Shown: piece after piece, positions 1 to 9,676 of the stretch
Numbering within the stretch: the stretch's first letter is position 1
Layout of the letters: each line of letters starts with the position of its first letter
From: an uncultured Acidimicrobiales bacterium
Lineage (GTDB): Bacteria; Actinomycetota; Acidimicrobiia; Acidimicrobiales; Aldehydirespiratoraceae
Length of the DNA: 64,000 bases
Direction of reading: 5' to 3'
Assembly (NCBI GenBank): GCA_958296055.1
Contig: CATQHS010000001.1
Location: 2,762,277-2,826,276, forward strand
The notes under the pieces: model-generated
The model's input: the letters and a program-made list of their open reading frames with translations, nothing else
What the model was told of the DNA's origin: nothing
Database searches by the model: none
Position numbers and translations under genes: made by a program

Positions 1-1
1 T

Positions 2-380
2 GATGCGTATGCCTTTGAGAACCATCTGAACGTGATCCATCGTTGTGGTAAGGGATTGCCGGAGTCGATGGCCAGAGGCGTGTCGGCTTTTCTGAACACG
101 ACCACCGTCGATGAGTTCTTCCGGCAGTTCAACGGTCACACCCAAGTCAACGCCACCGACCTCCGCAACCTCAGGTATCCGACCGTCAGGGAATTGGAGG
201 CGCTGGGGAAGGCAGCCAAGCCGGGCATTGATCAGAAACAACTCGACGACTTGGCCGACCGGTTCATTTTCCACGTTTCGCCCGTGACGGACCAGCGACA
301 GCGGACTCGTGCCGTGCTGGAGAGGGCTCGGGCTGCATACCCCCGAGCGGGAGGAGTGTGTGCTGGCGCTGCTCGATGAT
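2..380 (+). pseudogene. C-terminal fragment of an Eco57I/TaqI-like class I DNA methyltransferase (restriction-modification), frameshifted near the 3' end and truncated by the window edge
   Basis: Open frame to the left edge; motif SAFLNTTTVDEFFRQFNGHTQVNATDLRNLRYPT resembles the target-recognition/C-terminal part of Eco57I-like methylases; homologous-looking continuation (GLGLHTPEREECVLALLDDAG) is in another frame from ~309. Confidence 0.6.
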
Positions 381-490
381 GCTGGGCCAAGCCCGTTTCG
401 ATCTCTTGCGTTTCGCTCAAGAATTCTCGGCCCGAGAGGGTTGATCCGACGGCACGCGACGCCGGTGCCGGCCGGTAGGGTGGGGCACTC

Positions 491-799
491 ATGTACGCAG
501 TGGTGAAGACCGGCGGCAAGCAGTACCGCGTCGAGCAGGGCCAGCGGCTGGCGGTTGAGCGCGTCGGCGAGCCCGGTGCCGAGGTCGCCCTCGAGCCGGT
601 TTTGGTCGTAGACGGGGACGAGGTGCTGGCCACTCCCGCCGACTTGGCCGGGGCGGCCGTGAGGGCCCTGGTGATCGACGAGCACCGGGGGCCGAAGATC
701 AACGGGTTCACCTACAAGAGCAAGTCCAACCAGCGCCGACGCTGGGGCCATCGCCAGACGCTGGCCACCATCGAGATCACCGCTATCGAGAGGGGTTGA
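491..799 (+). CDS. rplU: 50S ribosomal protein L21
   Basis: MYAVVKTGGKQYRVEQGQ...GHRQTLATIEITAI is characteristic of L21. Confidence 0.97.
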   Translation: MYAVVKTGGKQYRVEQGQRLAVERVGEPGAEVALEPVLVVDGDEVLATPADLAGAAVRALVIDEHRGPKINGFTYKSKSNQRRRWGHRQTLATIEITAIERG

Positions 800-805
800 C
801 CGGCG

Positions 806-1057
806 ATGTCCAAGACCAAGGGCGGCGGCTCCACCCGCAACGGCCGCGACTCCAACGCCTCGCGGCTCGGGGTGAAGGTTTACGACGGCACCCGGGTGCT
901 GGCCGGCGCCATCATCGTCCGCCAGCGGGGAACCAAGTTCCATCCCGGCGAAAACGTGGGTCGGGGCGGCGACGACACGCTGTTCGCCACCGCCGAGGGC
1001 CGGGTGAAGTTCGGCCGCCGGCAGGGCCGCAAGCTCGTCGACGTGATCTCCGACTGA
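806..1057 (+). CDS. rpmA: 50S ribosomal protein L27
   Basis: [28 protein letters not shown]...[10 protein letters not shown]; adjacent to rplU. Confidence 0.97.
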   Translation: MSKTKGGGSTRNGRDSNASRLGVKVYDGTRVLAGAIIVRQRGTKFHPGENVGRGGDDTLFATAEGRVKFGRRQGRKLVDVISD

Positions 1058-1066
1058 GGGCCGAAT

Positions 1067-1153
1067 CTCACTGATCGGGCGGCCGCCGACCCGGCGGCAA
1101 ACCCCTCACTCCTCACTGATCGGCTGGCCGCCGACCCGGCGGCTAACCCCTCA
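1067..1153. repeat. Imperfect tandem duplication (period 45 bp, 2 copies), each copy with a GCCGCC-GACCC-GGCGGC hairpin, between convergent rpmA and dgt
   Basis: ctcactgatcggg/cNggccgccgacccggcggcNaacccctca occurs at 1067 and 1112; hairpins at 1082-1098 and 1127-1143. Confidence 0.85.
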
Positions 1154-2434
1154 GGTGTCGAGGTCCACGCCCCGGGGAACCCGGGCCGGGTCGTAGTCGA
1201 GCCACTGGCGGGCGGAGCGGACCGCGTAGCGGTCGGTCATGCCCGCCACCCACTCCACCGCGGCCCGGCGGATGCCTTCGCCGTCGCCGGCCCGCTCGAG
1301 GCGCAGGGCCGGGAGCCGGTCAGGGCGGGCGCAGAGGTGATCCACCAGGGCCCGGAGCATGTCGATGACGTGGGACGCTTGGCGACGCGAATTCGGCCGC
1401 AGGTAGATGTGCTTGTAGTTGAAGGCCCGGAAATCGGCCAGGGCCGCGGCTGGCTCGCCGGCCATGCCGATCAGGCCGGTGTGCTCGGTGGCGTCGATCA
1501 TGGCGTTGACGAAGGCGGCGAGTTGGGTTCGGCGCGACCGGCCGCAGATCTCGACCACCCGGTCCGGGAGCTGATCGGTCCGCACCACCTGGGCCTCCAC
1601 CGCGTCCTCGAAGTCATGGCAGACATAGGCGATGCGGTCGGCCCAGCTCACCACCTCCCCCTCCGGGGTGGCCGGCGCCGGCCGCGACCACGAGTGGTTG
1701 CGGATCCCGTCCAGCGTCTCGGCGCAGAGGTTGAGCGGTGCCATGGTCACCTCTGCGCCCCACACCGCGTGGTCGAAGCCACCCTCGAGGAAGGGGCTGA
1801 GCGCGTCTTCGCTGGCGTGCCCGCCCGGCCCGTGGCCGCAGTCGTGGCCCAGGGCTATGGCCTCGGTCAAAGCGACGTTGAGTCGGAGGGCCCGGGCCAC
1901 GCTGCGGGCCACCTGGGCCACCTCGAGGGCATGGGTGAGCCGGGTGCGTTGATGGTCCTCGGGGAAGACGAACACCTGGGTCTTGCCGGCCAGGCGCCGG
2001 AACGCGGCCGTGTGCAGGATCCGGTCCCGGTCTCTCTCGAAGCAGGTCCGGTTCGGGTCGGGCGCCTCCTCGACGGCCCGTCGACCTGCGCCGCTGGAGC
2101 GGGTCGCGCCCGAACGGAGCCCGATGGCCTCGAGTTCCTCGCGGTCGCGGCGCGACAGGACCGGTCCGGGCTCGACTCGGGCCCGGCTGTCGCGGTGGGC
2201 TACCTCGACCCCGCCCACCGTGGAGCTTCGCATGGTGGCGGCCCAGCCTCGCTCCCGGTCGGTGGGGTCCCCGGACGCGGCCCAGTCTTGCTCTTGGCCA
2301 GTCCAGTCTTGCTCTTGGCCAGTGGAGTCCCGGGGCGCGGCCCAATCTTGCTCCCGGTCGGTGGGGTCTCCGGGCGCGGCCCGGTCTTGCTCTTGGCTGG
2401 CCGATGCCTGCGGTGCTTGGAGTCGGGTCGGCAT
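1151..2434 (-). CDS. dgt: Deoxyguanosinetriphosphate triphosphohydrolase-like HD protein; the true start may be further downstream (MRSSTVGG...)
   Basis: [71 protein letters not shown]/dGTPase motifs. Confidence 0.92.
   Translation of the reverse strand: MPTRLQAPQASASQEQDRAAPGDPTDREQDWAAPRDSTGQEQDWTGQEQDWAASGDPTDRERGWAATMRSSTVGGVEVAHRDSRARVEPGPVLSRRDREELEAIGLRSGATRSSGAGRRAVEEAPDPNRTCFERDRDRILHTAAFRRLAGKTQVFVFPEDHQRTRLTHALEVAQVARSVARALRLNVALTEAIALGHDCGHGPGGHASEDALSPFLEGGFDHAVWGAEVTMAPLNLCAETLDGIRNHSWSRPAPATPEGEVVSWADRIAYVCHDFEDAVEAQVVRTDQLPDRVVEICGRSRRTQLAAFVNAMIDATEHTGLIGMAGEPAAALADFRAFNYKHIYLRPNSRRQASHVIDMLRALVDHLCARPDRLPALRLERAGDGEGIRRAAVEWVAGMTDRYAVRSARQWLDYDPARVPRGVDLDT
2245..2420 (-). 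repeat. In-frame degenerate repeats at the annotated dgt N-terminus ([18 protein letters not shown] units)
   Basis: Repeated gtcttgctcttggccagt / cccggggcgcggcccaatcttgctcccggtcggtgg units; translation [25 protein letters not shown]. Confidence 0.75.
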
Positions 2435-2513
2435 GAGGCCGAGTCTACGGTCCGGCGCCGACAGCTTAGATCGGGTGGCCGTCGGCCGGGCCCGGGGACT
2501 TTAGCCTGGCGGG

Positions 2514-3833
2514 GTGTCCAATTTCGTTGACGAGTGCAACCTCAACGTCCAAGCTGGCGACGGGGGAGCGGGGTGCGTGGCCTTCCGGCGCGAGGCCCAC
2601 GTGGCCCGGGGCGGGCCGGCCGGCGGCGACGGGGGCCGGGGCGGCGATGTCTGGCTGGTGGCCGACCGCGGCGTGGCTTCCCTGCTGTCGTTCCGGGACC
2701 ACCCCCATCGCCGGGCCGGCAACGGCCGCCACGGCCGGGGGAACAAGCGTCACGGGGCTCGGGGTGCCGACTTGGAGGTGCCGGTTCCGGTGGGGACCGT
2801 GGTGCTCGATCACGACACCGGCGAGCCGCTGGCCGACTTGTCCGGCTCCGGCGACCGCTGGCTGGCCGCCCGGGCGGGGGAGGGGGGCCGGGGCAACTCC
2901 CGGTTCTTGACCAACCGCCGCCGGGCCCCCGCCTTCGCCGAGCAGGGCGAGCGGGGGGAGTCCCGATGGCTGCGGCTGGAGCTGAAGCTGCTGGCCGACG
3001 CAGCCATCGTCGGGCTGCCCAACGTGGGCAAGTCCACCTTCATCAGCCGAGTGTCGGCGGCCAAGCCCAAGATCGCCGACTACCCGTTCACCACTTTGGA
3101 GCCGAATCTGGGCGTGGTCCGCACCGGCGACACCGAGATGGTCTTGGCCGACGTCCCCGGCCTGGTCTCGGGGGCCAGCGAGGGCAAAGGCCTCGGCCAC
3201 CGGTTCCTCCGCCACATCGAGCGGGCCCGGGTGCTGCTGGTGATGTTGGACTTGGCCCCCGGCGCGGCCCCGCCCCCGGCCGATCAGCAGGCGGTGCTGC
3301 TGGCCGAACTGGAGCGCTATCGGCCCGATCTCCTGGACCGCCCCCGGTTGGTGGTGGGTAGCCGGGCCGATCTGGCCACCGGAGTCGGCCGCGAGGAATC
3401 GTCGGCGGCCGAGCCGAGCGCCGGCGGCCGCGGGGAATCGCGGGCGGCCGAGGCCAACGCCGGAAACGGCTTCGAGGGTCTGAGGATTTCGTCGGTGACG
3501 GGCCTGGGAGTGGCCGAGGTCACGGGCGAGCTGGCCCGGATGGTGGCCGCGGCCCGGGCGGCCGAGCCCGCCGCGGCCGGCACGGTCGTCCACCGGCCGG
3601 CGGCGCCCGGGGTCGGCGTCACCCGGTCCCACGACGGATCATGGGTGGTGCACGGCCGCGCTGCGGCCCGGGCCGTGGCCCTCAGCGACCTGACCGATCC
3701 CGAGGCGCTGGCCTACGCCCAGGGCCGCCTCGACCGGCTCGGGGTGGACAAGGCCCTGGCCAAGGCCGGTGCCGTCTCGGGCGACGTCGTCCACATCGGC
3801 GACCTTGCCTTCACCTACGAGGAGGGACGGTGA
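2514..3833 (+). CDS. obgE: GTPase Obg/CgtA with C-terminal OCT domain
   Basis: FVDECNLNVQAGDGGAGCVAFRREAHVARGGPAGGDGGRGGDVW; G1 GLPNVGKSTF; GTG start. Confidence 0.96.
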   Translation: MSNFVDECNLNVQAGDGGAGCVAFRREAHVARGGPAGGDGGRGGDVWLVADRGVASLLSFRDHPHRRAGNGRHGRGNKRHGARGADLEVPVPVGTVVLDHDTGEPLADLSGSGDRWLAARAGEGGRGNSRFLTNRRRAPAFAEQGERGESRWLRLELKLLADAAIVGLPNVGKSTFISRVSAAKPKIADYPFTTLEPNLGVVRTGDTEMVLADVPGLVSGASEGKGLGHRFLRHIERARVLLVMLDLAPGAAPPPADQQAVLLAELERYRPDLLDRPRLVVGSRADLATGVGREESSAAEPSAGGRGESRAAEANAGNGFEGLRISSVTGLGVAEVTGELARMVAAARAAEPAAAGTVVHRPAAPGVGVTRSHDGSWVVHGRAAARAVALSDLTDPEALAYAQGRLDRLGVDKALAKAGAVSGDVVHIGDLAFTYEEGR

Positions 3834-3922
3834 CGGGATCGAGGAGAGCCGCCGACCGCGGCGAGGAGGGACGGTGACGGGATCGAGGAGGGCCGCCGAC
3901 TGCGGCGAGGAGGGACGGTGAC
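3818..3922 (+). repeat. 44-bp tandem repeat (2.4 copies) spanning the obgE stop / proB start junction; each copy carries SD+GTGA
   Basis: cgaggagggacggtgacgggatcgaggag(a/g)gccgccgac(c/t)gcgg at 3818, 3862, and partial at 3906; GTG codons at 3830, 3874, 3918. Confidence 0.93.
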
Positions 3923-5063
3923 CGACTCTGCCCGCATCGTGGTGGTCAAGATCGGCACTTCGTCGATCACCGACGAAGCCGGCGCCATCGACCCGGCGGT
4001 TGTGGCCAAGCTGTGCGGCCAAGTGGCCGAGCTGAGAGCCGAGGGCTGTCAGGTGGTGGTGGTGACCAGCGGAGCCATCGCCGCGGGCCTGCCCGAGCTG
4101 GGGTTCACCGGCCGGCGGCCGACCGACATGGCCACTCTCCAGGCGGTGTCCACCGTCGGCCAGATCGCGCTCATGGGCGTCTACAGCGAAGCCTTGGCCC
4201 GCCACGGCCTGGTGGCTGGCCAGGTGCTTCTGGTCCCCCTCGACTTCGTTCTCCGCTCCCAGTACGTCCACGCCATGAACACCCTGGGCAAGCTGTTGGA
4301 GTTGGGCGTGGTCCCGGTGGTCAACGAGAACGACGCCATCGCCGACGACGAGATCCGCTGGGGCGACAACGACCGGATCGCGGCTCTGGTGGCCAACCTG
4401 GTCCACGCCGACCTGCTGGTGCTGCTCACCGACACCGAGGGGGTGTTGACCGCCGATCCCCGCATTGACGCCGGGGCGTCGCTCATATCCGAGATCGCCG
4501 AGATCGATCACCTGCTCGAAGAGCGGGCCGGCGGGGCGGGCACGGCCCGGGGCAGCGGGGGCATGGCTTCCAAGCTCACCGCAGCCAGGGTCGCCTCTTG
4601 GTCGGGGGTGACGGCCGTGATCGCCAACGCCCGCCGAGACGGCGTGCTGGTCGATGCCGCCGCCGGAGTCGAAGGAGTGGGCACCGTGGTGCGGGCCCGG
4701 CCGAGCAAGCTGCCGGCCCGCAAGCTGTGGATTGGATTCGCCGTGGGATCCCAGGGCGAGGTGGTGGTCGACTCTGGGGCTCGGGCCGCCCTGGAGCGGG
4801 GCAAGTCGCTGCTGGCCATCGGGGTGACCGATGTCATAGGCGCTTTCTCGGCCGGAGCGCCGGTGGGAGTGCGAGAAGCGGGGGGGCCGGTGTTCGCCAA
4901 GGGCTTGGTCCGCCCCGGAAGCGACGAACTGCGGGGGTTGGCCGGCCGCCGCAGCGGCGAGATGGGCCCGGACCGGACCCACATCGTGATCCACGCCGAC
5001 GATTTGGCGGTGATGCCGGCCAAAGGGGCAGACCGGCCGGGTGTCCCGGGTCGCCGCATTTAG
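3918..5063 (+). CDS. proB: Glutamate 5-kinase (with PUA domain)
   Basis: RIVVVKIGTSSIT...VVVVTSGAIAAG...MASKLTAARVASWSGV; C-terminal PUA-like region. Confidence 0.95.
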   Translation: MTDSARIVVVKIGTSSITDEAGAIDPAVVAKLCGQVAELRAEGCQVVVVTSGAIAAGLPELGFTGRRPTDMATLQAVSTVGQIALMGVYSEALARHGLVAGQVLLVPLDFVLRSQYVHAMNTLGKLLELGVVPVVNENDAIADDEIRWGDNDRIAALVANLVHADLLVLLTDTEGVLTADPRIDAGASLISEIAEIDHLLEERAGGAGTARGSGGMASKLTAARVASWSGVTAVIANARRDGVLVDAAAGVEGVGTVVRARPSKLPARKLWIGFAVGSQGEVVVDSGARAALERGKSLLAIGVTDVIGAFSAGAPVGVREAGGPVFAKGLVRPGSDELRGLAGRRSGEMGPDRTHIVIHADDLAVMPAKGADRPGVPGRRI

Positions 5064-6745
5064 CCGGATACTGGTTCGCGGGGCGGGACTGTTCGATATA
5101 CCGCACCGTCTGGCATCTCGACTACCAGCTCCAAGTATTCGTATTGTGTCGCTATCTCCCTAAGGTTGCAACTTCCTCGATAGATTTCATCAAGAGTCTT
5201 ATCGTTATTTAAATAAAAATAAATTATGTATTCCCCACCTTCAACTTCCGCCTTTTTTTGGAACCATTGAGAGCAATTTGCTCCGAAATCATGGGGTAGA
5301 TAGCGCACTGGTGGTGGTATATCTGTCAAATGATATAGAACAGGTGATCTATTAGTACGGACTATTCTATCAGGAGGATTCACATTTAGGTAGTCAATTA
5401 TCGGAGAATTTGGCGTGTATCCGAAAATGGGTGGGTGATGCTTGGATTCTAGAACCATGATTGTTGTACTTACGTTCCATTGCATGGCGCGGTACGAATA
5501 AACTACACAGCTAGAAATTATGAAGAAAATGAGAGCAAATCTAAGCAATCTTCCATCCTTACCTCTGCTCAAATATTTGGCAAATAGAACACTTCCTAGA
5601 ACACTTCCTATAATTATGATTGGTATATATACAGGTGAAAGATATCGGTAGTCAATGGGTTGGTTAGCTACCCTCGATACAGTTATGATGAGGGAGATAA
5701 TGTACACGAGTACGAACACAATGAAGGGAAGAATATGGAACCTGTTTATGCTAGATGGCCTTCTTGGAGTCGGATTTGCTTGAAGTTTGTTATAAGTAAT
5801 TATCGATACCACAAGTAGGATAGTTATCAATACTATAAGTAGGAATAGTCCAGTCATCGTCCACAGGTAATATCGTACCCGAGCGGGTGGTGGTACACTT
5901 CCATAAAGTGGAGAACAGAACCATTCACACAACGCATCAACCGTATCTCGTAGGGAATTATATAGAGACTGCGGTGATTCCCAAGATCTATCTCCTGTAT
6001 ACGACCCTCTGGACGAGCGATTGTAAATCAAGAGACCTGCAAGGGGTAGTGAGGATATTATTCCATGGATAGTTGCATGTCGCAATCTCTTGATAAAGGG
6101 AACATTTTGATTGATTAGTAATAGGATAACGGCGGTTATGATTACTGTGAAACCTATATACCGGGTTATAGGAGCGAGAGCGGTAAAGAACACTGAGAGT
6201 GCAAAAGTTCTTCTGGTTTTTTCTTGCATGAACGCGCCAATCTGCATTAGGGCAAGGAGCGTAAACAAGATAAAAGAGATTTCACTTAAAGCGTGTGATG
6301 CAAGATGATTGAGGGCATAGGAAGTTGTTACTATCACTGTTGATCCGACCACCAATAATCTGGATTTTATGTAGCGACTCAAGCAGTGTCCGGTCAGTAA
6401 AATGATTAACCCTAAGAATAGGATATTCAAAATCCGGCTGGCCGAATAAATGTCGATGCCTAATGAGTGAATAAACGCTAAAAGCAATGGATAAAGAGGT
6501 GGATATAATACCAAATTTGTCTGGCTGTAATCACGAATCCCTTTCCCTTCGGCTATACTTTCAGCAGTAGATAAATAAGCCATAGCATCCCCTCCAACGA
6601 TCAGACCATAGTTGGAGGAACGGATTAGAAGATGCGCGGCACCAAGGAAGGCCACAAAGGCAATAACCAATGATAAAGATCTGTCGGTTCGTGAATTGAA
6701 CTCGCCGGATATGACCGCACGGCCTGCATTCATCACGAGTCCCAA
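5060..6745 (-). CDS. Multi-pass membrane protein, GT39/ArnT-like glycosyltransferase family (copy 1)
   Basis: 561 aa, many hydrophobic segments, N-terminal LIRSSNYGLIVGGDAMAYLSTAESIAEGKGIRDY...NLVLYPPLYPLLLAF; near-duplicate of 7952-9607; AT-rich composition. Confidence 0.75.
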   Translation of the reverse strand: MGLVMNAGRAVISGEFNSRTDRSLSLVIAFVAFLGAAHLLIRSSNYGLIVGGDAMAYLSTAESIAEGKGIRDYSQTNLVLYPPLYPLLLAFIHSLGIDIYSASRILNILFLGLIILLTGHCLSRYIKSRLLVVGSTVIVTTSYALNHLASHALSEISFILFTLLALMQIGAFMQEKTRRTFALSVFFTALAPITRYIGFTVIITAVILLLINQNVPFIKRLRHATIHGIISSLPLAGLLIYNRSSRGSYTGDRSWESPQSLYNSLRDTVDALCEWFCSPLYGSVPPPARVRYYLWTMTGLFLLIVLITILLVVSIITYNKLQANPTPRRPSSINRFHILPFIVFVLVYIISLIITVSRVANQPIDYRYLSPVYIPIIIIGSVLGSVLFAKYLSRGKDGRLLRFALIFFIISSCVVYSYRAMQWNVSTTIMVLESKHHPPIFGYTPNSPIIDYLNVNPPDRIVRTNRSPVLYHLTDIPPPVRYLPHDFGANCSQWFQKKAEVEGGEYIIYFYLNNDKTLDEIYRGSCNLREIATQYEYLELVVEMPDGAVYRTVPPREPVSG

Positions 6746-6951
6746 CCACGTCCCATCGGCACCGAGGGCAGTGTCCCGCTAAGTGGTGGGGTTTGGGGTT
6801 GGTCCTCGGTTATGCACCGACTGTGAGTTCTGCGGTTGCGATGGTATCGGACGGGTGCCTGAGTTGGCATGGAGTCCTCGGAGAGGTGGCGCCGGTCGGT
6901 TGCTTGCCATTGGTCGTGTGCGTTGGCGAGTATAGCTCCGACGAGGCGCAC
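6733..6951 (-). pseudogene. C-terminal remnant of an IS256/Mutator-family transposase
   Basis: MRLVGAILANAHDQWQATDRRHLSEDSM resembles the IS256 transposase C-terminus. Confidence 0.6.
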
Positions 6952-6974
6952 GGCGTTGTCTTGGGGTTGAGGGT

Positions 6975-7310
6975 TTGGGCGGGGTCCCCCGGTGGGGTGA
7001 GCCCCCCGAGTGGGACCGCTGGATCGCCTGGGGCGAAGCGGGCCTGTTGGACCGGTCCAGCCGGCCCCAGAGCTGTCCCTGGCGCACGCCCGACGCGAAG
7101 CGGTCAGAGGTCATTGAGCTGCGGCTGCGCCGCCGCTGGGGCGCGGACCGCATCGCGCATGAGACCGGCCTGGCCGCCTCCACCGTGCAGAACATTTTCA
7201 ACCGGGCCGCCTTGATGCCGGCGACCGGGCCCGACAGCCCCGCCCGCCGGTGCGGCGCTACAACCTCCCCGAATACCACACTTAGGTGTTCTGGGCATAG
7301 AGGTTGGTAG
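6975..7310 (+). pseudogene. N-terminal remnant of an IS481-like transposase (HTH region)
   Basis: GEAGLLDRSSRPQSCPWRTPDAKRSEVIELRLRRRWGADRIAHETGLAASTVQNIFNRA. Confidence 0.65.
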
Positions 7311-7324
7311 CAGCGTGATGGGGT

Positions 7325-7376
7325 GAGCCTCCTGTGCGAGTGTGGTGGTGTTACAACCCACGAGCACAGGAGGCTC
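7325..7376. repeat. Perfect 13-bp inverted repeat GAGCCTCCTGTGC...GCACAGGAGGCTC just upstream of the IS481-like transposase start
   Basis: Arms 7325-7337 and 7364-7376, loop 26 nt; tgttacaaccca inside resembles an IS481 end. Confidence 0.8.
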
Positions 7377-7377
7377 G

Positions 7378-7954
7378 ATGTCGCACGCTAATGCATGTTT
7401 GACTCCCGCGGGGCGGCGGCTGCTGCTGGTCCAGCGGGTGGCTGCGGGGGAGCCCCAGGCGGAGGTGGCCCGCCAGATGAAGCTGTCGCGGGGCACGGTC
7501 GCGAAGTGGTGGCGGCGCTGGCAGGAGTGCGGCGATTGCGGGCTGGCGGACCGCAGCTCGCGGCCGCGCCGATCTCCTCGGCGCACCGACGCCCGCACCG
7601 AGGAGCGGATCTGCCGGCTGCGGCGCAGGACCGCCCGACCGGGCGGGTGATCCGCCACTATGAGAGATCGGTGCCGGGGGAGCTGGTGCACCTCGACATC
7701 AAGAAAGTGGCGAAGATCCCGCCCGGGGGCGGCTGGAGGGTACACGGCCGCCAAAGCCCCCAGGCGCCGCGCCCGAGGCTCGGGGTACACCTATCTGCAC
7801 GTCGCCGTCGACGACTACTCCCGGGTCGCCTCCGAAACCGACCGCCGCATCCGCCTCAACGCTGGATCCACGACTACAACTGCCACCGACACCACACCGC
7901 AGTCGGCGGCCCGCCCGCATCACGCGCTAACAACCTCACGCGAACTGACATCTA
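7378..7954 (+). pseudogene. Internally deleted and frameshifted IS481-family transposase
   Basis: MSHANACLTPAGRRLLLVQRVAAGEPQAEVARQMKLSRGTVAKWWRRW...GLADRSSRP; then RVIRHYERSVPGELVHLDIKKV, SGYTYLHVAVDDYSRVA and RWIHDYNCHRHHTAVGGPPASRANNLT in different frames. Confidence 0.8.
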
Positions 7955-9607
7955 GTGGTGGACCAATACCGGTTCGCGAGGCGGGGCTGTTCGATATACC
8001 GCACCGTCCGACATCTCGACTACCAACTCCAAGTATTCGTACTGTGTCGCTATCTTCCTAAAGTCGCAACTTCCTCGGTATATTCCCTCGGAAGTCTTAT
8101 CGTTAGTCAATAAAACGATGTACTCTTCGCCTTCAACTTCTGCCCTTTTTTGGAACCATTGAGAGCAATTTGCTCCGAAATCATGGGGTAGATAGTGCAC
8201 TGGTGGTGGTATATCTGTCAAATGATATAGAACAGGTGATCTATTAGTATGCACTATGCTATCAGGAGGATTCACATTTAGGTAGTCAATTATCGGAGAA
8301 TTTGGCGTGTATCCAAAAATGGGAGGGTGATACTTGGATTCTAGAGCCGTAACTGTTGTCTTTATGTTCCATTGCACGGCGCGGTACGAATAAACTACAC
8401 AGCTAGAAATTATAAGGACAATGAGGGCAAATTTAACATATAGTCCATCCCTATCTCTGCTCGAATATTTGATAAATAGAACACTTCCTAGAACACTTCC
8501 GATAATTATGATTGGTACATATACAGGTGTAAGGTATCGGTAGTTAAGGTGAGTTGCCGCCTTCGGCACAGTTATGAGGAGGGAGATAGTGTATACGAGT
8601 ATGAACACAATGAAGGGAAGGATATGGAACAGGTTTGTGCTAGGTGACTTTTGACCTTCTTGGAATCGGATTGTTTGAAGTTTGTTATAAATAATTATCG
8701 ATATTACAAGTAGGAATAGTCCAGCCATCGTCCACAGGTAGTATCGTACCCAAGCGGGCGGTGGTACGCTTGCGTAAAGTGGAAGGTAGAACCATATATA
8801 CAACGCATCAATCATATCTCGTAGGGAACTATATAGAGACTGCCCTGTCGCCCAGTATCTGTCTCCTGTATACGACCCTGTAACCGAGCGATTGTAAATC
8901 AAGAGGCCTGCAAGCGGTAGTGAGGATATTATTCCATGGATAGTCGCATGTCGCAATCTCTTGATAAAGGGAACACTTTGATTGATTAGTAATAGGATAA
9001 CGGCGGTAATGATTACTGTGAAACCTACATGCCGGGTTATAGGAGCGAGAGCGGTAAAGAACACTGAGAGTGCAAAAGTTTTTCTGGTTCTTTTTTGCAT
9101 GAACGCGTTGATCTGCATTAGGGCAAGGAGCGTAAACAAGATAAAAGAGGTTTCACTTAAGGCTTGTGATGCAACATTATTGAGGGCATAGGAAGTTGTT
9201 ACTATCACTGTTGTTCCTACCACAAGTAATCTGGATTTTGTGTAGCGACTCAAGCAGTGTCCGGTCAGTAAAATGATTAACCCTAAGAATAGAATGTTCA
9301 AAATCCGGCTGGCCGAATAAATGTCGATGCCTAATGAGTGAATAAACGCTAAAAGCAATGGATAAAAAGGTGCATATAATACCAAATTTGACTGGCTGTA
9401 ATCACGAATCCCTTTCCCTTCGGCTATACTTTCAGCAGTAGATAAATAAGCCATAGCATCCCCTCCAACGATCAGACCATAGTTGGAGGAACGGATTAGA
9501 AGATGCGCGGCACCAAGGAAGGCCACAAAGGCAATAACCAATGACAAGGACCTGTCGGTTCGTGAATTGAACTCGCCGGATGTGACCGCGCGGCCTGCAT
9601 TCATCAC
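7952..9607 (-). CDS. Multi-pass membrane protein, GT39/ArnT-like glycosyltransferase family (copy 2)
   Basis: 551 aa; almost collinear with copy 1 at 5060-6745. Confidence 0.75.
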   Translation of the reverse strand: MMNAGRAVTSGEFNSRTDRSLSLVIAFVAFLGAAHLLIRSSNYGLIVGGDAMAYLSTAESIAEGKGIRDYSQSNLVLYAPFYPLLLAFIHSLGIDIYSASRILNILFLGLIILLTGHCLSRYTKSRLLVVGTTVIVTTSYALNNVASQALSETSFILFTLLALMQINAFMQKRTRKTFALSVFFTALAPITRHVGFTVIITAVILLLINQSVPFIKRLRHATIHGIISSLPLAGLLIYNRSVTGSYTGDRYWATGQSLYSSLRDMIDALYIWFYLPLYASVPPPAWVRYYLWTMAGLFLLVISIIIYNKLQTIRFQEGQKSPSTNLFHILPFIVFILVYTISLLITVPKAATHLNYRYLTPVYVPIIIIGSVLGSVLFIKYSSRDRDGLYVKFALIVLIISSCVVYSYRAVQWNIKTTVTALESKYHPPIFGYTPNSPIIDYLNVNPPDSIVHTNRSPVLYHLTDIPPPVHYLPHDFGANCSQWFQKRAEVEGEEYIVLLTNDKTSEGIYRGSCDFRKIATQYEYLELVVEMSDGAVYRTAPPREPVLVHH

Positions 9608-9676
9608 AAGTCCCAGTCACGCCCCATCGGCATCGAGCCTACGTCGTCGCGACCGTCTCGGCTAACGTTCGGCTTC

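Noticed and set aside
1337-2530. 397-aa plus-strand ORF opposite dgt
   Set aside because: Antisense to a well-recognised dGTPase; composition typical of a GC-driven spurious frame.
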